6,419 bases of DNA from CAYUIG01 sp964444685 (GTDB lineage: Bacteria; Gemmatimonadota; Gemmatimonadetes; Longimicrobiales; RSA9): NCBI GenBank assembly GCA_964444685.1, contig CAYUIG010000097.1, forward strand, positions 1 through 6,419, in the 5' to 3' direction. Under the pieces are notes generated by a model. The model did not search any database. It saw only the letters and a program-made list of their open reading frames with translations, and was not told where the DNA came from. The translations under genes were made by a program, and so were the position numbers. Below are positions 1 through 6,301 of the stretch, one piece after another; positions within the stretch are counted from its first letter, which is position 1; each line of letters begins with the position of its first letter.

Positions 1-192
1 TCTGGGCTGGCCCGGGGCGGCGCCGCCGCTGCGCACGCCTCCCGACACGCGCGGGCTGGCGCCCGCCTCGCCTGGAGGATGGACGGTGAACACCTCCCCG
101 CAGCGGGCGCAGCGAGCGCGCACACCGGAAGTCGGGATCCGGGCCGGATCGACGCGGAAGAGCGTCTGGCAGTGGGGGCAGCGGATGTTCAT
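1..192 (-). CDS. MJ0042-type zinc-ribbon protein, N-terminal part (runs off the window)
   Basis: Only the first 64 codons are present; the gene continues beyond the left edge. The protein begins MNIRCPHCQTLFRV and carries two CxxC pairs, C5-C8 and C28-C31, separated by 19 residues including the segment VDPARIPTSGVRARC. This is the pattern of the MJ0042/zinc_ribbon_4-5 finger found at the N-terminus of many bacterial proteins, where it should bind one zinc ion. After about residue 38 the chain becomes rich in Gly, Ala, Pro, Ser and Arg, like a disordered linker to a domain outside the window. The start ATG overlaps the stop of the upstream GGDEF gene in an ATGA (189-192), so translation is probably coupled; a GGAG lies just before the ATG. 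The function of the full protein cannot be told from this part. Confidence 0.8.
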   Translation of the reverse strand, partial: MNIRCPHCQTLFRVDPARIPTSGVRARCARCGEVFTVHPPGEAGASPRVSGGVRSGGAAPGQPR

Positions 193-1181
193 GGCTCCGT
201 CGGAGGCTCCAGCTCGTCGGACGTCGTGATCGAGCGGCCGTAAAAGGTCGTCTGGTCCGAGCGGCGGTCCACTGCGTAGATGGACCCCGGCTGCTTCTTG
301 GCGAAGGATTTCATCTCGGTCGCCAGCTCGCTCACCTTCGCGGTGTGGGTGAACTGCCGGTGCTGGTTCGTCACGACGCCGATGGACAGCGTCATGAGCG
401 GCACCCACAGGATATTGCCGCGTCGGTCGCGTCCGAGAAAGTACCCCGCCCTCCGATCCTCGTCGTTGTACTGGTACGGGATCAGTTCGTCGAAGACCTC
501 GATGATCTCCTCGCAGCAGCGGGGCATGAGGTCGAGCGGGAGGTTGAAGATGAAGTCGTCGCCCCCGATGTGGCCAACGAAGCCGTCCGGCGCCAGCCCC
601 TTCACGACATCGCGCAGGATCAGCGAGAGGACGCGGATGACGCGGTCCCCGTGGTTGTAGCCGTAACGGTCGTTGAACTCCTTGAAGTGGTCGAGGTCGG
701 CGTAGCAGACCGCGAAGTGCTGACCGGAGCGGATGCGGTCGGCGATGTCGCGTTCGATCTGCGGCGTACCGGGCAGCCGCGTGGTGGGATGTACGCTGAC
801 GTCGCGGTCGGCGCGTCGGAGCAGCATGCGCAGGCGCAGCTCCTGCTCGCGCGGCTCCATGTCGCCGGTGAGCACTTCGTCCGCTCCCGCCTCGAGCGCA
901 GCGAGCACGAGGTCGGCGCGGCCGGGCGGGACCTGCGCGACGACCGGGATGATGGCGCTGAACGGGTCGGCCTTGATGCGCCGGCACGCGTCGATCGCAC
1001 CCTCGGCATCGGCGGCGAGCAGCACGCCGGCCGGATACGCGCGCTCGACGGTATGCAGCACGTCCTGGATGCGGGGCAGCCCCTCGAGCACGAGCCCGTG
1101 CGCGGCGGCGACCGAGGCCAGCGCCGGCGGGCCGCCGGGCTCGTCGGGCGCGTGGTAGACAAGGACCGTCCGAGAGCTCAT
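189..1181 (-). CDS. Pseudo-receiver / GGDEF (GGDDF-type) signalling protein, putative diguanylate cyclase
   Basis: A 330-residue protein with two domains. Residues 1-125 have the strand/helix rhythm of a response-regulator receiver (VLVYHAPDEP at the start, GVLLAADAEG and CRRIKADP in the middle, GADEVLTGD before a final helix). The usual acidic pair, the phospho-acceptor Asp in its VLLD context and the Lys of a KP motif are not in their expected places, so phosphorylation is doubtful. Residues 130-308 form a GGDEF domain, which makes cyclic di-GMP from two GTP in active members: TTRLPG at 133-138, ADLDHFKEFND at 161-171, YGYNHGD at 173-179 and HIGGDDF at 204-210. The substrate-side residues look intact; the signature is GGDDF instead of GGDEF or GGEEF. 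No RxxD inhibitory site stands at the normal spacing before it. The end contains TLSIGVVTNQHRQ and YAVDRR. The ATG at 1181 has only a weak AGG before it, 39 nt after rnr. Confidence 0.86.
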   Translation of the reverse strand: MSSRTVLVYHAPDEPGGPPALASVAAAHGLVLEGLPRIQDVLHTVERAYPAGVLLAADAEGAIDACRRIKADPFSAIIPVVAQVPPGRADLVLAALEAGADEVLTGDMEPREQELRLRMLLRRADRDVSVHPTTRLPGTPQIERDIADRIRSGQHFAVCYADLDHFKEFNDRYGYNHGDRVIRVLSLILRDVVKGLAPDGFVGHIGGDDFIFNLPLDLMPRCCEEIIEVFDELIPYQYNDEDRRAGYFLGRDRRGNILWVPLMTLSIGVVTNQHRQFTHTAKVSELATEMKSFAKKQPGSIYAVDRRSDQTTFYGRSITTSDELEPPTEP

Positions 1182-1220
1182 CGCCTGGGTGGAATCGTCA
1201 TGGGGAGGGGGCCGGGCAAG
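1182..1220 (-). other. Short rnr-GGDEF spacer, no terminator seen
   Basis: This is the largest gap between genes inside the cluster, 39 nt. On the minus strand it is C-rich (CGGCCCCCTCCCC) and contains an ATG that opens only a seven-codon frame ending on the TGA that overlaps the start of the GGDEF gene (CGATGAGC). I see no hairpin followed by a T-run and no clear promoter, so read-through from rnr is likely. The tiny frame ending on the next start could couple translation, but that is speculative. Confidence 0.4.
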
Positions 1221-3377
1221 CTACTGCCGCTTGCGACGGGGTGTCAAACCACGACGGGTTCCCGCCCGTGCGGGCCGATCGCCGACGAGCTGGAAGTCGA
1301 TGGACCGTTGCTCGCGGTCCACAGCCGCGACACGGACGCGGCAGCGGTCGCCCAGCCGGTAGCGACGGCGGGTGCGTTCGCCCACGAGCATCCATTCGTC
1401 CTCGGCGTACACGAAGAAGTCATCGAGTGTGCTGACGTGCACGAGTCCCTCGACGTGGAAGCGATCGAGGAGCACGAAGAAGCCGAACGGACGCACATTG
1501 GCAATCGTGCCCTCGAAGACCTCGCCGAGATGCTGCTCCATGAACTCGACCTTCTTGAGGTCGATGCTGTCGCGCTCCGCCGCCACGGCATTGCGCTCGC
1601 GCTCGCTCGACGTCGCGGCGATCGCCTCGAGCTCTTCGGGCTGAGGACGCGCGCCGTCGCCGCCGAGGAAGTAGCGCCGGCAGAGCCGGTGCACGACGAG
1701 GTCGGGATAGCGGCGAATCGGCGATGTGAAGTGCGTGTAGGCACGCGCGGCGAGGCCGAAGTGTCCGGCGTTCTCGTGGCTGTAACGTGCCTGCTTCATG
1801 GAGCGGAGCGCAACGCCGGCCAGCAGGTCCTCCTCTGGCCGCCCTTCCGCAGCGCGCAGCAGCCGCTGCACCTGCGAGGGCGTCGGTGTGGGCGCACCAT
1901 CCAGTCGCAGTCCGAGGCGCGCGGCGAACTCCGCGAGCTGCTCCATGCGCGCGGGATCGGGCCGCTCGTGAATGCGATAGATGAACGGCAGCTTCCGGCC
2001 GGCGGCACGGCGTGCGATCGTCTCGTTCGCAATGAGCATCAGGTCTTCGATCAGGCGATGGCTCTCGAGACGCAGCACGCGCTGGATGTCCGTCGGTTCG
2101 CCCGCGGCATTCAGTACGACGCGCGACTCCGGCAGGTCGAAGTCGAGGCTGCCCCGCTCCATGCGCTTTGCGCGCAGCCGCTGCGCCGCCTGCGCGAGTC
2201 CACGCAGCGCCGCGTCGGTCTCATCGTCGACATGGCCGCTGCCGTCGAGGACGGCCTGCGCATCGTCGTACGATAGACGGTGGCGGCTGCGGATCACGGA
2301 CTGCACGAGGCGCGGTGCGTGCACCGAGCCATCCGCATCGATGCGCACGAACAGAGACAGCGTGAGCCGATCTTCTCCGGGCACGAGCGAGCAGAGCCCG
2401 GACGAGAGCGGGTGCGGCAGCATGGGCACGACGCGGTCGACGAGATACACACTGGTCGCGCGTGACAGCGCTTCCGCATCGAGCGCGGTGCCCTCGCGCA
2501 CGTAATGCGAGAGGTCGGCAATGTGGATGCCGACTTCCAGCGCATCGTTCTCGACGGACCGCACCGATACCGCATCGTCGTGGTCCTTCGCGTCCGCAGG
2601 ATCGATGGTGAAGATGAGATCGTCGCGCAGATCCGTGCGGCCCTCGTAGTCCTCCGGACGCAGTCCGCGCTGGGCGATGCGTTCGGCCTCGGCCTCCACC
2701 TCGGGTGGGAATTCGAGCGGGAGCTCGTGCGAGAGTGCGACCGCAAGCACGTCCACGCCGGGATCGCCGCGGCGGCCGAGCACACGCTGCACCTCGCCCG
2801 TGGGACCGCGCTGGCCATCGCCCCAGTCGGTGACACGCACCTGTACGATGTCGCCTTCTTCTATGTCCGCCGCCGGGACGTACACGTCGCGGCGCAGCCG
2901 CGGGTCCTGCGGGACGACGAAGCCGAAGCCCGTGCGGCGCCCGGAGCGCACGGGATGGAAGGTGCCAACGACGGTGCCGCGCGCACGCTCCAGCACGCGT
3001 ATGACACGACCTTCCGGGCCGCGTCCGCGCGTGGGCCGCTTCTCGACGCGCACCACGACGCGGTCACCGTCGAGTGCGGAGCCCAGACCCTCGGCGCGGA
3101 TGTAGATGTCCTGGCCCGGCTCATCCGGTGTAACGAAGCCTGCACCGCTGCGTGTCGTACTGAGCGTGCCCGCGACGAGATTGATGCGACGCGGCAGGGC
3201 CCAGCGCCGGCTGCGATTGCGATACAGCACGCCGTCGCGCTCCAGGGCCTCGAGCTGCTTCTCCAGCTTCTTCGGCGCGCCCTCGCCCAGCGCACGCGCC
3301 AGCTCGCGCGTAGCCAGAGGCCGGCCCGCGCTGCGGAGAGCTTCGAGAATCCTGTCCGTGTCGACCGCCATTACCAT
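1221..3377 (-). CDS. rnr: Ribonuclease R (RNase II family 3'-5' exoribonuclease)
   Basis: A 718-residue protein in the normal size range for RNase R, a processive 3'-5' hydrolytic exoribonuclease that degrades structured RNA, including defective rRNA and mRNA. Domain order is complete: an N-terminal winged-helix segment (about residues 8-55, ILEALRSAGRPLATRELARA), two cold-shock/OB domains (about 65-205), the RNB catalytic domain (about 245-570) and a C-terminal S1 domain (about 616-697), then a short basic tail ending PRRKRQ. The four catalytic Asp residues are in FTIDPADAKDHDDA (D259, D265, D267, D268), and the conserved HFTSPIRRYPDL with its Arg pair (R555/R556) is present. The start at 3377 is chosen because GAGGTG lies 8 nt upstream. 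The ATG at 3371, which overlaps the preceding stop as TAATG, is a close alternative; an ATG at 3401 would overlap the neighbour more and lacks support. It sits in an operon with era, as befits a ribosome and RNA quality-control enzyme. Confidence 0.97.
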   Translation of the reverse strand: MVMAVDTDRILEALRSAGRPLATRELARALGEGAPKKLEKQLEALERDGVLYRNRSRRWALPRRINLVAGTLSTTRSGAGFVTPDEPGQDIYIRAEGLGSALDGDRVVVRVEKRPTRGRGPEGRVIRVLERARGTVVGTFHPVRSGRRTGFGFVVPQDPRLRRDVYVPAADIEEGDIVQVRVTDWGDGQRGPTGEVQRVLGRRGDPGVDVLAVALSHELPLEFPPEVEAEAERIAQRGLRPEDYEGRTDLRDDLIFTIDPADAKDHDDAVSVRSVENDALEVGIHIADLSHYVREGTALDAEALSRATSVYLVDRVVPMLPHPLSSGLCSLVPGEDRLTLSLFVRIDADGSVHAPRLVQSVIRSRHRLSYDDAQAVLDGSGHVDDETDAALRGLAQAAQRLRAKRMERGSLDFDLPESRVVLNAAGEPTDIQRVLRLESHRLIEDLMLIANETIARRAAGRKLPFIYRIHERPDPARMEQLAEFAARLGLRLDGAPTPTPSQVQRLLRAAEGRPEEDLLAGVALRSMKQARYSHENAGHFGLAARAYTHFTSPIRRYPDLVVHRLCRRYFLGGDGARPQPEELEAIAATSSERERNAVAAERDSIDLKKVEFMEQHLGEVFEGTIANVRPFGFFVLLDRFHVEGLVHVSTLDDFFVYAEDEWMLVGERTRRRYRLGDRCRVRVAAVDREQRSIDFQLVGDRPARAGTRRGLTPRRKRQ

Positions 3378-4153
3378 CCCACCCGCACCTCGCCGCGCCA
3401 TCGCGTGCGGCTGCCCGCACCTTCCAGGCCGCCGCGCAGATGCACGTCGAGGCCCGTCGTCTGCCGCAGCCGCGCGCTGATCAATGCGTCGATCGCGCTG
3501 ACGAGGTGATTCGCAATCAGCAGCCCGATCGCCTGGGACGCCGCGCGGAACGCATCATCGCTGCGATCGATGAGCTGCGCGTACACGCGCTGCTCGAGCG
3601 TGCTCGAGCCCCACGCCCACGCGAACTCCGGCGCCACCGCGTTCTCCATGTAGTACGCCATGGCCGCGTCGTGCGCCGGCGAACCCGGCAGCGGGTTGCC
3701 GCCGCCCGGTACGTAAAGCGCACGGGCGAGACGCCACACATTGCCGTTGTAGGTCGTCGGGTCCGGCTCCGGCTGCACACCCGGCTGCTCGGGATTGGCG
3801 TCGAACGCACCGCTCGCTTCGTAGTGCGCGAGGGATTCGTAGTAGTCGAAGGCAGGGTCGACGCGGTCGCCGGTGCTGACGCGGCGGGCGACGTTCCACG
3901 CGAGGTCGCGATAGCGGCGCTCGAGGTCGTGGGCGTCCGAGCGGTGACGGAGCCATGAGAACAGACCCCATGCCTCCACGACGACGTACGGCACCCAGCG
4001 GTCCTGCCCGAGCATGCGCTGGCCGAGGCCGGGCACGAACGCGGATGCGGCGAAGGCGCGCAGCGGTTCGGGCGCGATCGGCTCCGTGCGCATCTGCGCC
4101 GACACGGGCGCCGCGCACAGCCACACGATCAGCGGCAGGAACCGCCGGGTCAC
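3371..4153 (-). CDS. Secreted or membrane-anchored protein with PGLGQ motif, DUF5683-like
   Basis: A 260-residue protein I cannot assign firmly. It starts with a signal peptide (basic MTRR, hydrophobic FLPLIVWLC, then a likely cleavage after PVSA, residue 19). Residues 36-68 read AASAFVPGLGQRMLGQDRW followed by a hydrophobic stretch, the sort of PGxGQ-then-helix pattern seen in DUF5683 and related envelope proteins. The middle (70-200) is polar with many aromatic residues (YRDLAWNVAR, DYYESLAHYE, YNGNVWRLARALY). A second hydrophobic helix, AIGLLIANHLVSAIDALIS, lies at 208-226. The tail (233-260) alternates hydrophobic and polar residues and ends in Trp, as an outer-membrane strand might. The start is GTG, one base after the stop of the barrel gene and without a clear ribosome-binding site, so translation is probably coupled. 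Its stop TAA overlaps the rnr start region. A structural or chaperone role at the envelope is a guess. Confidence 0.68.
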   Translation of the reverse strand: MTRRFLPLIVWLCAAPVSAQMRTEPIAPEPLRAFAASAFVPGLGQRMLGQDRWVPYVVVEAWGLFSWLRHRSDAHDLERRYRDLAWNVARRVSTGDRVDPAFDYYESLAHYEASGAFDANPEQPGVQPEPDPTTYNGNVWRLARALYVPGGGNPLPGSPAHDAAMAYYMENAVAPEFAWAWGSSTLEQRVYAQLIDRSDDAFRAASQAIGLLIANHLVSAIDALISARLRQTTGLDVHLRGGLEGAGSRTRWRGEVRVGW

Positions 4154-4154
4154 G

Positions 4155-5165
4155 TCAGAACCGCACGGCGAAGGTGATCTGCACCGGCTCCGAGTCGTCG
4201 ACCGGCGAGCTCACGAAACTCTTCGCAACCGCGAGATCGAAGCGGTCGTAGCGCAGGCCGATTCCGACCGCGCCGCCGCTCGTAATGCCCGTGCCACCCG
4301 CCCAGCCGGCACGCATGTAGATCGTGCGGTCGAGTGCGGCCTCGACGCCCAGGTTCACGAGCGGGCCGGCGCCCGCGCGCACGCCCGCCACGACGTCGGC
4401 GATCACGTGGACCGTCGTCGTCGTGTCGGTCGTGAAGTGCTGGAGCACGTCGTAGGCCGCACCTACACGAATGCGGGTGGGAAGCGGTGCGGCCTGTTCG
4501 GCGTTGATGACCTGGAGCGGGAAGCCGAGATGCACGATCGCCGCGGCCAGTTCCAGGCCGCGCAGCCCGGGCGGCGTGTAGCGCGCGCCCACGTCGAGCC
4601 CGTGCGTCGTGGCCGCGAAGCCTTCGACACCGCAGAAGCCGGTGCAGTCCTGGCGGAACTGATACAGCACGTAGCTGACTCCGGCCGCGAGGCGCGAACT
4701 GAACGTGGTCGCATACGTAGCGGTGAGGACGTGCTCGAGCAGACCCAGCGTGCCTGTCGGGTTGCCGCTCGGGTCGCGCGCCTGCTGCTCGCCGTGGTCG
4801 ATCAGACGGTAGCTCAGGCCGAATGTGCCGACGAGACCGGCATCGATCACGAGCGAGAACGTGTTCGAGTCCTCGAGCGACGTGCTCGCATTGTGGACCA
4901 CGAACTGATCGTCGGCCTGGGCGAGCGACGCAGGGTTCACGAACAGTCCCGCGGGCGAGCCGCGCGCGGTCAGCGCGTTGCCCAGCGAGAGCGCGCGTGC
5001 TCCGATCGGGAACAGCAGTGCGAGGCAGCATTCGGTCGCCGGTACCGCATCCTCCTGCGCCGCCACGCTGCGGCTCTCTGCGGTGAGGGCGAGCGCGGCG
5101 ATCAGTCCGATGTGGATGCTGCCGCGCCGGAAAGCGAGCCGCCTAGCCCAACGGCTTCGCTTCAT
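4155..5165 (-). CDS. PorV/PorQ-like outer-membrane beta-barrel protein
   Basis: A 336-residue protein with a signal peptide: a strongly basic start (MKRSRWARRLAFRRGS), a hydrophobic core (IGLIAALALTA) and a likely cleavage near SVAAQ, residue 37. The mature N-terminus has GARALSLGNALTARGSPAG (55-73) followed by FVNPASLA (75-82). These match the GARxxxMGxA...NPAxLA pattern of the PorV/PorQ/UPF0164 and FadL-like barrel families. The rest alternates amphipathic strands with polar turns, and the chain ends QITFAVRF, with the terminal Phe typical of BAM-inserted barrels. C46-C47 and a C174xxxC178 pair may form disulfides. In Bacteroidota PorV serves type IX secretion; nothing else of that system is visible here, so a general transport or assembly role is equally possible. 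The ATG at 5165 lies 23 nt inside the Trm112-like gene, and no in-frame start nearer its stop keeps the signal peptide intact. Confidence 0.78.
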   Translation of the reverse strand: MKRSRWARRLAFRRGSIHIGLIAALALTAESRSVAAQEDAVPATECCLALLFPIGARALSLGNALTARGSPAGLFVNPASLAQADDQFVVHNASTSLEDSNTFSLVIDAGLVGTFGLSYRLIDHGEQQARDPSGNPTGTLGLLEHVLTATYATTFSSRLAAGVSYVLYQFRQDCTGFCGVEGFAATTHGLDVGARYTPPGLRGLELAAAIVHLGFPLQVINAEQAAPLPTRIRVGAAYDVLQHFTTDTTTTVHVIADVVAGVRAGAGPLVNLGVEAALDRTIYMRAGWAGGTGITSGGAVGIGLRYDRFDLAVAKSFVSSPVDDSEPVQITFAVRF

Positions 5166-5310
5166 CCACGAGCATGATGGGGATGTCGTCGCGTACCTCG
5201 TACACGAGCGCGCACGCACGGCACACGAGCTCGTTCGCTTCGGCACGGTACTCCAGCTCGCCCTTGCAGCGAGGGCACACGAGAATCGCCAGCAGCTCCG
5301 GATCCAGCAT
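5143..5310 (-). CDS. Trm112-like zinc-binding protein (YcaR/UPF0434 family)
   Basis: A small protein of 55 residues, usual for the bacterial Trm112/UPF0434 family. It starts MLDPELLAILVCPRCKGELE, and the family's typical opening is xLxxxLLxILxCPxCKGxL. Four Cys residues form two pairs, C12-C15 (CPRC) and C30-C33 (CRAC), so the zinc site is complete, unlike in some bacterial members that have lost Cys residues. The C-terminal DDIPIMLVDEAKPL is the conserved IPxxLxxEA end of the family. In eukaryotes and archaea Trm112 activates methyltransferases that act on tRNA, rRNA and release factors; the bacterial role is less defined. An excellent Shine-Dalgarno, GGAGGTGA, ends two bases before the ATG at 5310 and contains the era stop codon, so expression follows era closely. 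Longer in-frame starts inside era are not needed and would add unrelated sequence. Confidence 0.93.
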   Translation of the reverse strand: MLDPELLAILVCPRCKGELEYRAEANELVCRACALVYEVRDDIPIMLVDEAKPLG

Positions 5311-5322
5311 CCTCACCTCCGG
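5303..5322 (-). promoter_or_regulatory. Strong Shine-Dalgarno at the era / Trm112-like junction
   Basis: On the minus strand GGAGGTGAGG directly precedes the ATG at 5310. GGAGGTGA is a perfect match to the anti-Shine-Dalgarno end of 16S rRNA, and its TGA is also the stop codon of era. This fixes the start of the Trm112-like gene and suggests that ribosomes finishing era re-initiate there. It is the clearest ribosome-binding site in the window; most other genes here have weak ones. Confidence 0.8.
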
Positions 5323-6248
5323 GCCTCGCGGCCCCCGACGTTCCGGTCCTCCGGGACCGGGTAACCCAGGTACTTGAGTGCCGACACCTTCCGCCGCCAG
5401 CCCGGAAGCGTCTTCACCCAAAGGTCGAGATACACCCGCCGGTCGAGGAACGACTCGATCTTCCGGCGCGCGGCCTCACCGAGCGAGCGGATCCCCGAAC
5501 CGCCCTTCCCCACAATGATCGCCTTCTGGGTCGGCCGCTCCACGTACACCGTAGCACGGATATAGACAGGATCGTCCGACTCCCGGAACTCCTCCACCCG
5601 CACGACGGTCGCGTACGGGACTTCCTCCTCGTACTGCTCGAACACCGTCTCACGGATCAGCTCGGCCGCAAAGAAGCGCACCGGCTGCACCGCGATCTCG
5701 TCCTCGGGATAGAAGAACGGATTCTCCGGCAGCGACGCGAGCAGCCGCGCGCGCAGCGCGTCGATCCCCGCACCCGTGGCCGCAGAGATCCGCAACGCCT
5801 CGCGGCCGAGCTCGCGACGGCTCCACTCCGTCAGCGCTTCGACGCCTTCAAGTTCCGCGATGTCGCTCTTGTTGATCGCGACCAGCACCGCATCCCGCCG
5901 GCCGCGGATCGCGTCCAGCGCTTCCCCCTCCGGGACCTCGCCGGGACGGCTCCCATCCAGCAGGAGCAGCACGAGGTCCGCATCCGCCACCGCCGCCACC
6001 GCCCAGTCCAGCATCGTTCGCTGCAATGCGTAGCGCGGCTCGAGCAGGCCCGGCGTGTCGACGAACACCGCCTGCGCCGTGTCCGTCGTGAGGATCGCCG
6101 TCACCGCTTCGCGCGTCGTCTGCGCACGCGGCGTCACGATGCTCAGCTTCTCGCCGACCAGCGCGTTCAGGAGCGTGGACTTGCCCACGTTCGGCCGGCC
6201 CACGAGCGCCACATGCCCCGCCCGCGTAACCTCGCGCTCCGCTTGCAT
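5313..6248 (-). CDS. era: GTPase Era
   Basis: A 311-residue protein of normal Era length. Era is an essential GTPase that binds the 3' end of 16S rRNA and helps 30S subunit maturation. All G motifs are visible: G1 GRPNVGKST (17-25), G2 Thr in QTTR (43-46), G3 DTPG (64-67), G4 NKSD (126-129) and G5 SAA (155-157). The linker PEDEIAVQPVRFFAAELIRE (181-200) and the C-terminal KH domain, with IIVGKGGSGIRSLGEAA (244-260) and LDLWVKTLPGWRRK (274-287), are diagnostic and separate it from Der and other TrmE-like GTPases. The ATG at 6248 gives a typical N-terminus ahead of AGHVALVGRPN. It has GGAG touching the ATG instead of a well-spaced ribosome-binding site, and an in-frame GTG at 6266 is a real alternative. 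An ATG at 6368 would add 40 residues read from intergenic repeat and is unlikely. Era heads the cluster. Confidence 0.96.
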   Translation of the reverse strand: MQAEREVTRAGHVALVGRPNVGKSTLLNALVGEKLSIVTPRAQTTREAVTAILTTDTAQAVFVDTPGLLEPRYALQRTMLDWAVAAVADADLVLLLLDGSRPGEVPEGEALDAIRGRRDAVLVAINKSDIAELEGVEALTEWSRRELGREALRISAATGAGIDALRARLLASLPENPFFYPEDEIAVQPVRFFAAELIRETVFEQYEEEVPYATVVRVEEFRESDDPVYIRATVYVERPTQKAIIVGKGGSGIRSLGEAARRKIESFLDRRVYLDLWVKTLPGWRRKVSALKYLGYPVPEDRNVGGREARR

Positions 6249-6263
6249 CTCCGCGTCGCTCGA

Positions 6264-6301
6264 CACGCGCCAATCTAGACGCTTGCCAGGGTCAGTGTCG
6301 A
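6264..6301 (-). promoter_or_regulatory. Possible sigma-70-like promoter for the era operon
   Basis: On the minus strand TCGACA (6301-6296, five of six with TTGACA) is followed after 18 nt by TAGATT (6277-6272, four of six with TATAAT). A transcript would start about six to seven bases further on, at or next to the in-frame GTG at 6266, which would make a leaderless or nearly leaderless era message. This is a pattern match only; such boxes arise by chance, and the -10 is imperfect. Confidence 0.35.

Noticed and set aside
345..2276. A 643-codon open frame on the plus strand, antisense to the GGDEF and rnr genes
   Set aside because: Its product is a low-complexity run rich in Arg, Glu, Val and Ala with no domain or motif. 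It lies opposite two clearly real genes, and long antisense frames are expected in GC-rich DNA.
2505..3509. A 334-codon plus-strand open frame opposite rnr and the secreted-protein gene
   Set aside because: It is antisense to the conserved RNase R N-terminal domains, with no recognisable motif and shadow-like composition.
4150..5031. A 293-codon minus-strand frame overlapping the barrel gene in another frame
   Set aside because: It is an Arg/Gly/Ala-rich shadow frame without any family features; the barrel frame explains this region.
4155..5165. The barrel protein as evidence for a type IX secretion system
   Set aside because: Only one PorV/PorQ-like gene is present and no other component is visible. 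The family is broader than that system, so the link is not supported here.
4014..5177. A 387-codon plus-strand open frame opposite the barrel gene
   Set aside because: The product is dominated by Arg, Ala and Glu with no motif. The opposite strand encodes a signal peptide, the GARALSLG...NPASLA pattern and a C-terminal Phe.
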